This document shows positions 28,601 through 35,526 of a stretch of 35,526 bases of DNA, piece by piece. This DNA comes from a virus, in the IMG/VR virus record IMGVR_UViG_3300042406_000228, positions 1 to 35,526 of that record. One strand, given 5' to 3'. A model generated the notes under the pieces. It was not told where the DNA came from, ran no database searches, and saw only the letters and a program-made list of their open reading frames with translations. The position numbers were made by a program, and so were the translations under genes. Numbering within the stretch: the stretch's first letter is position 1; the number at the start of each line of letters is the position of its first letter.

Positions 28601-31180
28601 TCTCAAAAAAGATATAGCATTAATAACTTAAAAAGATCTGATACAGTAGTATTAAGAACTAAAACTGGTCCTTATGCTGTACCAGGGTTTACTGATGGTG
28701 TAGATGATGGACCAAAGTATATTGTTACTCCTGGAGGAACTTACTATGACCAGTCATTAGTTACCTTATCTTATTATGATAATAACTCTTCAGGACAAGG
28801 TAATCAATGGGGTAATGCAGTACAACCTAATTTTAAAAATAGCATTGATACTCCATTCTCATTACCTATTGCAAGTCATTATGGTGCAATTAAAATTAGA
28901 AAAAGAAATCAATACGGCCAGTTACAATCTATAAAACAAATTGCAATTACACCATGTGAACAAAAACTATCTGATCCTTATTATTCTTCACATATTTATA
29001 CTGAAAATTATGTGTGTCCAACAGGAGATACATACAAGATTAAGAAGATAACATATACGCCAGTATTTTTTGGTGGTGATACTTTTGTAAATAGATATAC
29101 AGAAAAGAATACAATGTTCTTTTTCTATGATTGGTTATATAGTCAACCTGATGGATTTGAGTTTAACTATTTGCTAAGACAAATGATACCAGAACCAAGA
29201 TTCTGGGTTAACTCAAATGAGTATGACTTTGCTGAGTTTACAGATATTTTTCAAACTATTTTTAATCAAGGGACTCTTCCTCCAGGAACAGGTTGGAAAC
29301 CAAGTAATTTCTATAACATGGATTGTAAAAACTATGATTATAGAGATGATCAAATTGGAAACTATCCTGGATTATTTAGACCAAAAGATTGCTACTTCTA
29401 TATCACAGCTTCTGCAGTTAGAGATTTCTTTGTTGAAAGTGAAGTACTTGTAGACTTTAGAATTCAAGGTATTACAGATGCTGAGAAGCATTATGATCCA
29501 TATAGATACACTGATCTTGAATCAATGTTTAATACAGATCCTCAGATTATAACTAGAGGTAATGAGTATAGATATGATTACTCACTTAGTATTACTAAAG
29601 CCTTTAGTCAATATTTTTCTGCCGGTAATTTACAAAGCAGATATTATAATCCACTTGTTGCACAACTTTGCTACACTTATTACCCAGATAGAATTATCTA
29701 TTCATTACCACAACAACAAGAATCTTTTAAAGATAGTTGGTCTATATACTTAGTAAATAACTATAAAGAGTTTACATCTCAGATTAGTGGTATTAAAACA
29801 GTTAATAAGAATGGTATCATAATTACATTTAAGAATGATAGTCCAATAATGTATCAGGGTGTAGATACTTTGCAAACTGATTTAGGTACAAAAATTACTA
29901 TCGGAGATGGTGGATTATTTAGTCAACCAGAACAATCAGTAGTTAATGCAGATAGATCTTATGAATATGGATCATCTCAAAATAGATTATCTGTACTTTC
30001 ATCACCTGCAGGTATTTATTATATCTCACAAAATCAAGCTAAGGTATTTGCATTTGGTCAAGGATTAAAAGAGATTTCCCAGATTGGACTTAAATGGTGG
30101 TTTACTAATTTCTTACCGTACAAGTTAACAGAAGATTTTCCAGAGTATCCATATCAAGATAATCCAGTTTCTGGTATTGGTTGTCAATCATTATATGATA
30201 ATGAGAATACTATTATTTATTTTAGTAAAAAAGACTACAAACTTAAACCAGAATGGATAGGGCAAGTAATATATGTCCCATTGATTACTTTTGGTAAAAG
30301 AAAAGGTTTCGGAGATTATTTTCAGATTGTAAATTCTGATGGTACTATTCAACCAGCACAATATCAACTAGGTGATCCTATATTATTTGAAGATGCTTCT
30401 TGGACATTAAGTTTTGATCCTAAGAATGAATTATGGATTTCATTTCATGACTGGCATCCTGATCTTTCAATTCCAACTAAAAATACTTTCCTTACAACTA
30501 AAGGAAATACTATTTGGAAACATAATGCATTATGTAATAGTTTTTGTAATTACTATGGAATACAATATCCATTTGAAGTAGAACTACCAATTACAACAGG
30601 CCAGACAATTACTACAATGAAGTCTGTTGAATATATACTTGAATGTTATAGAAGAAAATCATTTAATTGTGTAGATCAGTTCCATGTACTTGATTATAAC
30701 TTTGATAAAGCAGTAGTATATAACTCAGAACAAGTATCTGGATTCTTAAATCTTAATATATTTCCAAAGAATAATGTTACTTTAAGTCAAGAGTATCCTA
30801 AGTTAAATCAATCTAATTTATCTTCATTTGATATTTTATTTAGTAAAGAAGAAAATAAGTATAGATTTAATCAGTTCTGGGATATTACAAAAGACCGTGG
30901 TGAATTCCCTAATGGATCAGACTATCCACCAACAGGACCCGTTGTGCCTGGAACAACAGTATTACAAGGTAACTATGATGAAAACATTATTTGGAATACT
31001 GCATCTAATGGTTATATAAGACAATTAAATTCTACCAACCTAGATTACAATAAACCTCAGTTACAAAGAAAGAAATTTAGACACTATTTAAATTACTTAA
31101 CTTTGATTAGAGAGAATAGTTCAGATACTAACATGATATTGAAACTTGTAAATACTAAAAATCAAATATCTCTTAGATAA
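25637..31180 (+). CDS. Giant tail stabilisation / muzzle-type protein (1847 aa)
   Basis: The N-terminus NTFIKGLNKDSDPSFVQEGM (14-33) followed by WTHARNASNNTIEGNLG (34-50) is the signature of the large tail (stabilisation or 'muzzle') proteins of crAss-like and related phages, analogous to P22 gp10-type tail proteins. The rest is beta-rich with many Tyr, Asn, Gly and Pro and several aromatic repeats, as in beta-propeller or tail-tip proteins. A hydrophobic, Gly/Ala/Ser-rich segment at about 745-950 (MVFAFVAGVAEGLISMLGKK; SAAVFLGGAAGQAVLSGLGI) could be a membrane-interacting or buried region. It is expected at the tail tip, contacting the host and gating DNA exit. It shares TAATG with the gene before and TAATGA with the one after. 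Confidence 0.8.
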   Translation: MAKNIQNTSQNVTNTFIKGLNKDSDPSFVQEGMWTHARNASNNTIEGNLGTLSNEASNFLCITTGATMPAFGTNPVVTKYIVGAIQLFSDKWIIYTAGHDANGVSIMSEIGLLEEERCIYRPIVQDECLGFDKRFLISGSAREKEDCSWQVYWADGLNPDRILNVGDPQTWPDSSFQWEANTLINPNQSSYNSVINYYVDSNGDRILWPGVAWIQDCDPSPACTICVDTNELDCNAIRLARLVKTPCLNVKLGEAGGNLRNGTYFATLAYAIKGQRVTDYYSPSNTQPIYFSDDLQGALTIDVEADTENFDEFILVVVQNINQGTLAKEIGIYSTKTNSIELDQIKDELITVPLEIIPISNPVYETSDQITDANNYLLRVGPRSKFDFNYQPLANLIKTKWVSVEYPANYYVKGGHKGSYLRDEVYAFFIRWVYDTGDKSASYHIPGRYPKNYTYIRSGSNVQITQNEKEEAVPNGFEDFNTLSTTDQLFEMYNTANLSGNPAILNTILPDGGKVVASGEMGYWESTEVYPDNQPDIWNSSTHCWTGFEGATQRYDLCGLNIRHHKFPDNYLSPKTLHYEPAAGQNDPNLLNIRLMGVMFENIPFPKDNEGNDIPNIVGYEILRGSREGNRSIIAKGMINNFRTYEIKGDVARDRLGLYANYPFNTIKSPMNTGSGTDHNIGFNDPYIKTSPYQQTVPKEIISFHSPDTMFRTPFLESTELKLYGAISGWSDQNFQQPSQHPKFKLLSDLTMVFAFVAGVAEGLISMLGKKTITQPGASFTSQAIPNVSGIMTSGSGNITTTPQWAPTSTLQAELISGNPNLNTPPTSYFGKLNSYFNLGQIFTNTTQVTNTVEEIFNDFNYQMGFINGGTFTAPSINTDLSAAVFLGGAAGQAVLSGLGIANKFLYYFAEGTDVALQAIYAFIKYDQYALQMISHGLYDSFISPASLQTSIVNGSPVLDAYITRFKIGDAFYIRDNIQEVQTFGPPASQKRYSINNLKRSDTVVLRTKTGPYAVPGFTDGVDDGPKYIVTPGGTYYDQSLVTLSYYDNNSSGQGNQWGNAVQPNFKNSIDTPFSLPIASHYGAIKIRKRNQYGQLQSIKQIAITPCEQKLSDPYYSSHIYTENYVCPTGDTYKIKKITYTPVFFGGDTFVNRYTEKNTMFFFYDWLYSQPDGFEFNYLLRQMIPEPRFWVNSNEYDFAEFTDIFQTIFNQGTLPPGTGWKPSNFYNMDCKNYDYRDDQIGNYPGLFRPKDCYFYITASAVRDFFVESEVLVDFRIQGITDAEKHYDPYRYTDLESMFNTDPQIITRGNEYRYDYSLSITKAFSQYFSAGNLQSRYYNPLVAQLCYTYYPDRIIYSLPQQQESFKDSWSIYLVNNYKEFTSQISGIKTVNKNGIIITFKNDSPIMYQGVDTLQTDLGTKITIGDGGLFSQPEQSVVNADRSYEYGSSQNRLSVLSSPAGIYYISQNQAKVFAFGQGLKEISQIGLKWWFTNFLPYKLTEDFPEYPYQDNPVSGIGCQSLYDNENTIIYFSKKDYKLKPEWIGQVIYVPLITFGKRKGFGDYFQIVNSDGTIQPAQYQLGDPILFEDASWTLSFDPKNELWISFHDWHPDLSIPTKNTFLTTKGNTIWKHNALCNSFCNYYGIQYPFEVELPITTGQTITTMKSVEYILECYRRKSFNCVDQFHVLDYNFDKAVVYNSEQVSGFLNLNIFPKNNVTLSQEYPKLNQSNLSSFDILFSKEENKYRFNQFWDITKDRGEFPNGSDYPPTGPVVPGTTVLQGNYDENIIWNTASNGYIRQLNSTNLDYNKPQLQRKKFRHYLNYLTLIRENSSDTNMILKLVNTKNQISLR

Positions 31181-34100
31181 TGAGAAAGTTAAAAGTAGAT
31201 AAGTCTAAAATTGCTGGTAAAGGTTTATTTACCACAGATGTTTTTGAGCAAGGTGAAATGATTGGATTGGCACATGAAAATGACCAACCCACTACTTTTA
31301 TTGGTAAGTACCATAATCACTCTGATGAACCGAATGCTGAAAGTGTAAAGCTTGGGGATAAAAGATATCTTATGGCTAAAAGACCGCTTAAGAAGGGAGA
31401 AGAGATTACTACTAATTATAGACTTCAACCTGAGCTTGAACAACCTGAGGATTTTGCAAAAGGGGGACTTGTAAGAATGCCAAAACCTAGTAAGAAGGGT
31501 CTAGCATCTAAAAAGTTTTCTAGAAGCTTAGAAGCAACAAATAGATTTTTTACACAGAATCCATTATTTGAAAAACCCAAATCTAGAAAAAGAAAAGTAT
31601 TTGATCCAAATGCTAAGTATTATGAAGATGGAGGTGAGTTACCTATGGCAGAATATGGTATGCCTATGGGTGCTGGTATGTCTCAAAACTATCAAGGTAG
31701 AAAAAGATTTATTCATCAAGATGGTGGTATAATTTCACAAGAAGACATAGATGCTGCTAACAATGCAATGATGAAAGCAAGATTAGCTTATGCAAATATG
31801 CATGGTAATCCTGCGGCTCAAAGAATGGTTGTTGCACCAGACCAACCATATGATTTTGGTGACGATGTCACAGGTACTCATTATATGGCATCTATGGATA
31901 ACTATGCTGTACCTCAGATACAAGATATCAATGGTCAACTCATGTTAGGAGATTATGGTCCTGACTCTGCAGAAGCTATAAGATTTGATAATCCTGAAGA
32001 TGCAATGTACTTTGCAGAACATTACAAAGAAATTACTCCTGATGCATCTTATAGACAAGAAGAGTATGCAGTAGGCGGTGTAGCATTTCCTATGGATCTT
32101 GATCCAAAGACAATGAAAAAATATAAAGAAGCTCTTAAGCTTCAAGAAAATTCAATTAAGTCTGGATATAAGAAATCAGAAGATAAATGGTATCCACATA
32201 AAAGTCCTGAAGGTGGAGCTGATACTATTGGATATGGTCATAAACTTTTAGGAGCAGATGCTAGTAAATATTATAAAGGAATAAGTTCAGCAGATGCTGA
32301 TAAATTACTTGAGTCAGATATATTAAAACATCAATCTATTGCTGAAAAAATAGTAGACCAGAAATATGGTAAAGGTACCTTTGATGGTTTACCACAAGAT
32401 TCTCAAATGCTCCTTGTAGATTATGCTTATAATGGTGTATTAAACAAGTTTCCAACATTTATGGGGGCTGTTGTTCAAGGTGATAAAAATACTATGCTTA
32501 AAGAATATGAAAGATCTGGAGCTGGTGGTTTATTAAAAGAAAGAAATGCCTGGACAAAAGATACTATTCTTGAAGGAGATTTTAATACTCCATCTAGTTT
32601 ACCTGGAAAAGGTCCTCAACAAGTATCATTAAATAGCAATAGAGATAAATGGGGTAGAAGTCCAAATACAATATGGTATGGATTTAATCCTGATACAAAA
32701 CAATATGAACAAGAAGGTTTAGATTGGGAACAGTATGGTGATCCTGGACCAGGTATTGAAGGGCCCGGAGCAGGTGCTTATGTAACTCCTGGTGAAAGAT
32801 TAGAAACATATCGAAAAAATAATCTTAAAAAACAACAAGAGGGTGGAGATATTATTTCTCAACAAGGATGGGATTATATAAAAGAAGGTGACAAATACTT
32901 AACAAGAAAAACTGGTACTCAAGATTGGATAGAAGCCCAAGGCAGACCACTACAAGCTATTAAACAAAGCATATATCAAGAGGCGCCAGTTGTAACATCA
33001 GTTGTATCTGAATCTACTACACCAACAACTCAACCTGTAATAGGAGATCCAAAAGTTTTAGAAATACAGAAAAAACTAAAAGATGCTGGATATGATCTTG
33101 GAAAATATGGTCCTAATAAAGATGGTATTGATGGTATAATGGGTAATACAACTAAGTTGGCTTATGATGCTTACAAAGCAAATATCCCACCTAATGAAGT
33201 TAAAGTACCTAAGAAAACTACTAAACCTACAATTAACTATACAGTTAATAGAGATCTTCCAGATGGATATCTTCCCGTAATACAGCCAGGTCAAGAAGCA
33301 TGTGTAGAAGGTAAGGGTTGCTCATTTAATGTTAGTGTTAAAATGGGTGACTTATTAGGAAATATTGCTGATGGACCATTATGGGCAAATGATGCTTGGT
33401 TTAATAAATCTGATATACTAAATAAGGGCGGTGATTTAATTTATGATAGTAATTCTAAAATCTATAATGAAATGGGTAAGGTTCCAAAAGAAGTTTACTC
33501 AAAACTGCAAGTCGGAGATTATGTACAATTAAATAGAACAGATACTGCATCAAGTGGTAAGTTTGCTGCTCAAACAAAAGAAGGACTTCAGAATGAACAG
33601 ATTGAACACTTAGGCTTTGTTGTAGGTAAAGACAAAGATGGTACTCCATTAATTTGGCATGGTTCAGAAACTGGTAAAGCATTTATTAAAAGAATAGATG
33701 AGCCAATTACTTTAGATGATCATGATAAAAATATCTTTACATACAAAGTATCTTCAATTGTAAGATCTCCTAATCTTAAAGATGTAGACTTTTCTGGTCT
33801 ACAAAATTCTCCATACTATACTCCTGTTGATCCTAACAAAAAGTTAGTTCCTAAAAAAGGAGCTACTGAAACACAAGTAGAAGCAACTAAATCATTTAAC
33901 AATGCTGTAGGACAATTTAAAAACCTAGGTTATTCCCAAGATGATACTAACTATGTTGGTCAACTTCTTATTGGTGGTATCATGCAAAATGAAACTAAAG
34001 GTAATACAGATTGGAAAACTGTTCCTAAAGAAGCAGCTGCAACGGTTTGGAAAAACTATTTAGGTCAAGGTAATTTTGAAGGTGATGAAGCCAGTATTGG

Positions 34101-35001
34101 TGTTTATCAAATGAAACCTAACTATAATTTTAAAAACCAAGATGGTGGTTTAAATCCTTTAGGTAAAAAGTTACAAAAACTTGGAGTTAATGTAGATGAC
34201 ATTACAAATGATAATATACAAGCACAAACTATAGCTGGTACACTTATATTACTTGATAATTATAAAAAGTTAAAAGAAGATCCAGACTTTGATCCTAAAA
34301 CTAATTTATATAAAGAAAAAATTCCTGCATCTTATATCTTAGCTAAATCATGGCAAGCAGGGGCTGGTTGGGAATCAAGAGAAAAATACAAGAAATTTTT
34401 AAATGATCTTGATATTGACTATAGTGATAATGCATTACAGTCTGCTGTGTGGAATATTGATGTTACAGATGGTAAATCTGTTAATTCAGAATTGACACAA
34501 ATAAAAACTAATCAAGATATTATAAATGAAAAAAAGCAACAAGAGGCCGCTAAAAAACAAATGGCTATTAAACAACAAGAACTTGCTGTAAGAGCAGACA
34601 CTGTAAGAAAGTTTCCTACTATTGCTGAGTCTACTGCTGTAAATACAAATTATACACAGAGAGGTCCTAAACCTTTTGATGTTGCTTCATATACACAACA
34701 GGGCCCTACTAAAACTATTTATACATATTCTGGAAGACCTGGAGCAATGTATAAGAAAGATAGTAGAGGAAACTGGTATATTAATCTTGGAACTAAAACA
34801 GGAAATCAATTTGTTAAAATACAAGATCCAGATGGTAGTAGAACGGCCTTATTGAATAAAGGAGCTGTACCATCAGTACCAAAAGGAAATCTTCCCTCTG
34901 TACCAAGAACATTTAAAAATGGTGGTATATACATGGAACTTTCAGATTCTGAAATTGAAGAGTTTAGAAGAGGTGGTTATATCATTGAGGATCTGGATTA
35001 A
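31180..35001 (+). CDS. SET domain + GH24 lysozyme + PG-binding + NlpC-like + SLT-like fusion (1273 aa)
   Basis: Domains in order: minimal SET lysine methyltransferase-like domain (1-82) with GKGLFTT (13-19), NHSDEPN (46-52) and GEEITTNY (73-80), the expected cofactor and catalytic motifs; an x-GG-rich linker (95, 151, 182, 299); a GH24 lysozyme-like domain (about 312-460; Glu323 candidate, DTIGYGHKL at 348-356); a peptidoglycan-binding domain (about 624-666); an NlpC/CHAP-like cysteine peptidase region (about 690-865; Cys714, His810, His827 as candidates); a lytic-transglycosylase-like domain (about 905-1085; Glu938 in QNETKG, SIGVYQMKP); and a C-terminal x-GG tail (FKNGGIYMEL, FRRGGYIIEDLD). 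Probably a virion-borne wall-degrading enzyme used in entry. The GH24 aspartate is not obvious, so that domain may be altered. Confidence 0.8.
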   Translation: MRKLKVDKSKIAGKGLFTTDVFEQGEMIGLAHENDQPTTFIGKYHNHSDEPNAESVKLGDKRYLMAKRPLKKGEEITTNYRLQPELEQPEDFAKGGLVRMPKPSKKGLASKKFSRSLEATNRFFTQNPLFEKPKSRKRKVFDPNAKYYEDGGELPMAEYGMPMGAGMSQNYQGRKRFIHQDGGIISQEDIDAANNAMMKARLAYANMHGNPAAQRMVVAPDQPYDFGDDVTGTHYMASMDNYAVPQIQDINGQLMLGDYGPDSAEAIRFDNPEDAMYFAEHYKEITPDASYRQEEYAVGGVAFPMDLDPKTMKKYKEALKLQENSIKSGYKKSEDKWYPHKSPEGGADTIGYGHKLLGADASKYYKGISSADADKLLESDILKHQSIAEKIVDQKYGKGTFDGLPQDSQMLLVDYAYNGVLNKFPTFMGAVVQGDKNTMLKEYERSGAGGLLKERNAWTKDTILEGDFNTPSSLPGKGPQQVSLNSNRDKWGRSPNTIWYGFNPDTKQYEQEGLDWEQYGDPGPGIEGPGAGAYVTPGERLETYRKNNLKKQQEGGDIISQQGWDYIKEGDKYLTRKTGTQDWIEAQGRPLQAIKQSIYQEAPVVTSVVSESTTPTTQPVIGDPKVLEIQKKLKDAGYDLGKYGPNKDGIDGIMGNTTKLAYDAYKANIPPNEVKVPKKTTKPTINYTVNRDLPDGYLPVIQPGQEACVEGKGCSFNVSVKMGDLLGNIADGPLWANDAWFNKSDILNKGGDLIYDSNSKIYNEMGKVPKEVYSKLQVGDYVQLNRTDTASSGKFAAQTKEGLQNEQIEHLGFVVGKDKDGTPLIWHGSETGKAFIKRIDEPITLDDHDKNIFTYKVSSIVRSPNLKDVDFSGLQNSPYYTPVDPNKKLVPKKGATETQVEATKSFNNAVGQFKNLGYSQDDTNYVGQLLIGGIMQNETKGNTDWKTVPKEAAATVWKNYLGQGNFEGDEASIGVYQMKPNYNFKNQDGGLNPLGKKLQKLGVNVDDITNDNIQAQTIAGTLILLDNYKKLKEDPDFDPKTNLYKEKIPASYILAKSWQAGAGWESREKYKKFLNDLDIDYSDNALQSAVWNIDVTDGKSVNSELTQIKTNQDIINEKKQQEAAKKQMAIKQQELAVRADTVRKFPTIAESTAVNTNYTQRGPKPFDVASYTQQGPTKTIYTYSGRPGAMYKKDSRGNWYINLGTKTGNQFVKIQDPDGSRTALLNKGAVPSVPKGNLPSVPRTFKNGGIYMELSDSEIEEFRRGGYIIEDLD

Positions 35002-35030
35002 ACCTATAAAGTTTAAGGCTTAAAATAAAA

Positions 35031-35050
35031 TTTATTATATTTAGTATATA
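35031..35050 (+). promoter_or_regulatory. Candidate promoter motif (TTATATTTAGTATATA)
   Basis: GTATATA at 35044-35050, preceded by TTTATTATATTTA, in the 58-base gap before the final gene. Fits the GTATATT family; no terminator is evident between 35002 and 35030. Confidence 0.4.
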
Positions 35051-35059
35051 CCCAACATA

Positions 35060-35526
35060 ATGAAAAAAAGAGTCAAAGTATATAAAGCAGAAGATGGTCA
35101 AGGTGCTTACAGAAGCAACCTTTCTAAGTTTTTGCAAAAAGCTCAAATGGGAGGTCAACCATCTATGGAACAAATGAGTTATCCTGGTGATCAACAAAGT
35201 CAAGAAATGGATGAAAACCAAGTAATCAATATGATTGCTATGGATATAACTGGAGGAAAACCAAAGGAAGAAACTATGGCTAAACTTACTAATATTGTAG
35301 GTTTAGACTTTCAGACAGCTGATCAATTTTTTGAAAGTGTTAGGGAACAACTTAATTCTAGAAAGACTGAAGTAGAAGAAGAGTCTGTAGAAGAAGAGTC
35401 AACTCCAGCAGATCCTTCTGGTAATCAACAAGCCGTTGAGAAAGAAGAAGATGAGGAAGAGGAAGAAGGCCCATCTAATAATGATATTGCTTATCAAGAT
35501 GCTTTAAATGATGACTCTGATGAAGC
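35060..35526 (+). CDS. Acidic x-GG virion-type protein, 5' part only
   Basis: An open frame starting at ATG 35060 (MKKRVKVYKAEDGQGAYRSN) runs off the window without a stop; 155 codons are visible. It carries FLQKAQMGGQPS (25-36) and ITGGKPKEE (64-72), the x-GG motif of the virion-type genes. Past residue 100 the sequence turns strongly acidic (VEEESVEEEST; EEDEEEEEG) and is probably disordered. The basic start with RVKVYKA recalls proteins at the head of structural units in Bacteroidota phages. It has its own candidate promoter. The full length and function cannot be told from this window. Confidence 0.72.
   Translation, partial: MKKRVKVYKAEDGQGAYRSNLSKFLQKAQMGGQPSMEQMSYPGDQQSQEMDENQVINMIAMDITGGKPKEETMAKLTNIVGLDFQTADQFFESVREQLNSRKTEVEEESVEEESTPADPSGNQQAVEKEEDEEEEEGPSNNDIAYQDALNDDSDE

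Noticed and set aside
34982-35221. Minus-strand open frame near the right end
   Set aside because: It spans a gene end, a gap and a new gene start on the + strand, and its hydrophobic composition is that expected from antisense of Lys/Gln-rich code.
1-35526. tRNA genes, CRISPR arrays, integrase or att sites
   Set aside because: None seen on reading: gaps are too short for tRNAs, no spaced direct repeats, and no integrase-type protein; subtle cases would need a dedicated search.

Overview
The window is a 35.5 kb, AT-rich, gene-dense stretch of a tailed double-stranded DNA phage genome. Every supported gene is on the + strand. Genes are packed with gaps of a few bases or with TAATG/ATGA overlaps. 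Starts lack Shine-Dalgarno sequences and instead have A-rich leaders, and Arg is mostly AGA. Together with the protein families this points to a phage of Bacteroidota. The architecture most resembles crAss-like phages (Crassvirales) and their aquatic relatives: HU/IHF-like protein, PD-(D/E)XK nuclease, large terminase, portal, scaffold, major capsid protein, neck/ring proteins and a giant tail stabilisation ('muzzle'-type) protein, with no tape-measure gene. All family calls come from reading motifs; no database search was run. Stop codons are mainly TAA with a few TAG and one TGA, so there is no sign of stop-codon recoding in this window. I saw no tRNA, integrase, CRISPR array or origin, and no stretch over 300 bases lacks a gene.

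Layout. 1-921: M15-type endolysin and two small proteins, closed by an intrinsic terminator. 1035-9020: packaging block (coiled-coil protein, winged helix, HU-like, zinc protein, PD-(D/E)XK nuclease, a conserved protein, TerL, portal). 9113-12029: scaffold and major capsid protein, closed by a strong terminator. 12113-16821: a post-capsid virion protein, then a cassette of tiny Lys/Gly-rich proteins carrying x-GG motifs and phage-specific short domains, interrupted by an HNH endonuclease, then a neck/ring protein and a Dps-like ferritin-fold protein. 16887-23218: a cysteine-rich block of probable surface or appendage proteins with two terminators. 23339-35001: a conserved protein, two ring/tail-tube proteins, the 1847-residue tail protein, and a 1273-residue SET-domain/peptidoglycan-hydrolase fusion. 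35060-end: start of another x-GG protein, cut by the window edge.

How the genes work together. The nuclease and terminase process and pump DNA through the portal into a capsid built on the scaffold. Ring proteins and the muzzle-type protein close the neck and tail. The Cys-rich proteins probably decorate the particle. The wall-degrading fusion protein would be carried in the particle and act during entry, while the M15 enzyme would act in lysis. Small basic x-GG proteins are probable internal or minor virion proteins.

The most interesting items are: the SET + GH24 + PG-binding + NlpC-like + transglycosylase-like fusion; an x-GG motif shared by at least eight proteins; an HNH gene whose last residues copy the C-terminus of the gene it sits behind; a Dps-like protein with ferroxidase-site spacing intact; four tandem Cys-rich repeats in a poly-proline-headed protein; and two short recurrent non-coding motifs, a GTATATT-type candidate promoter and an AACCAACAAA leader next to start codons.
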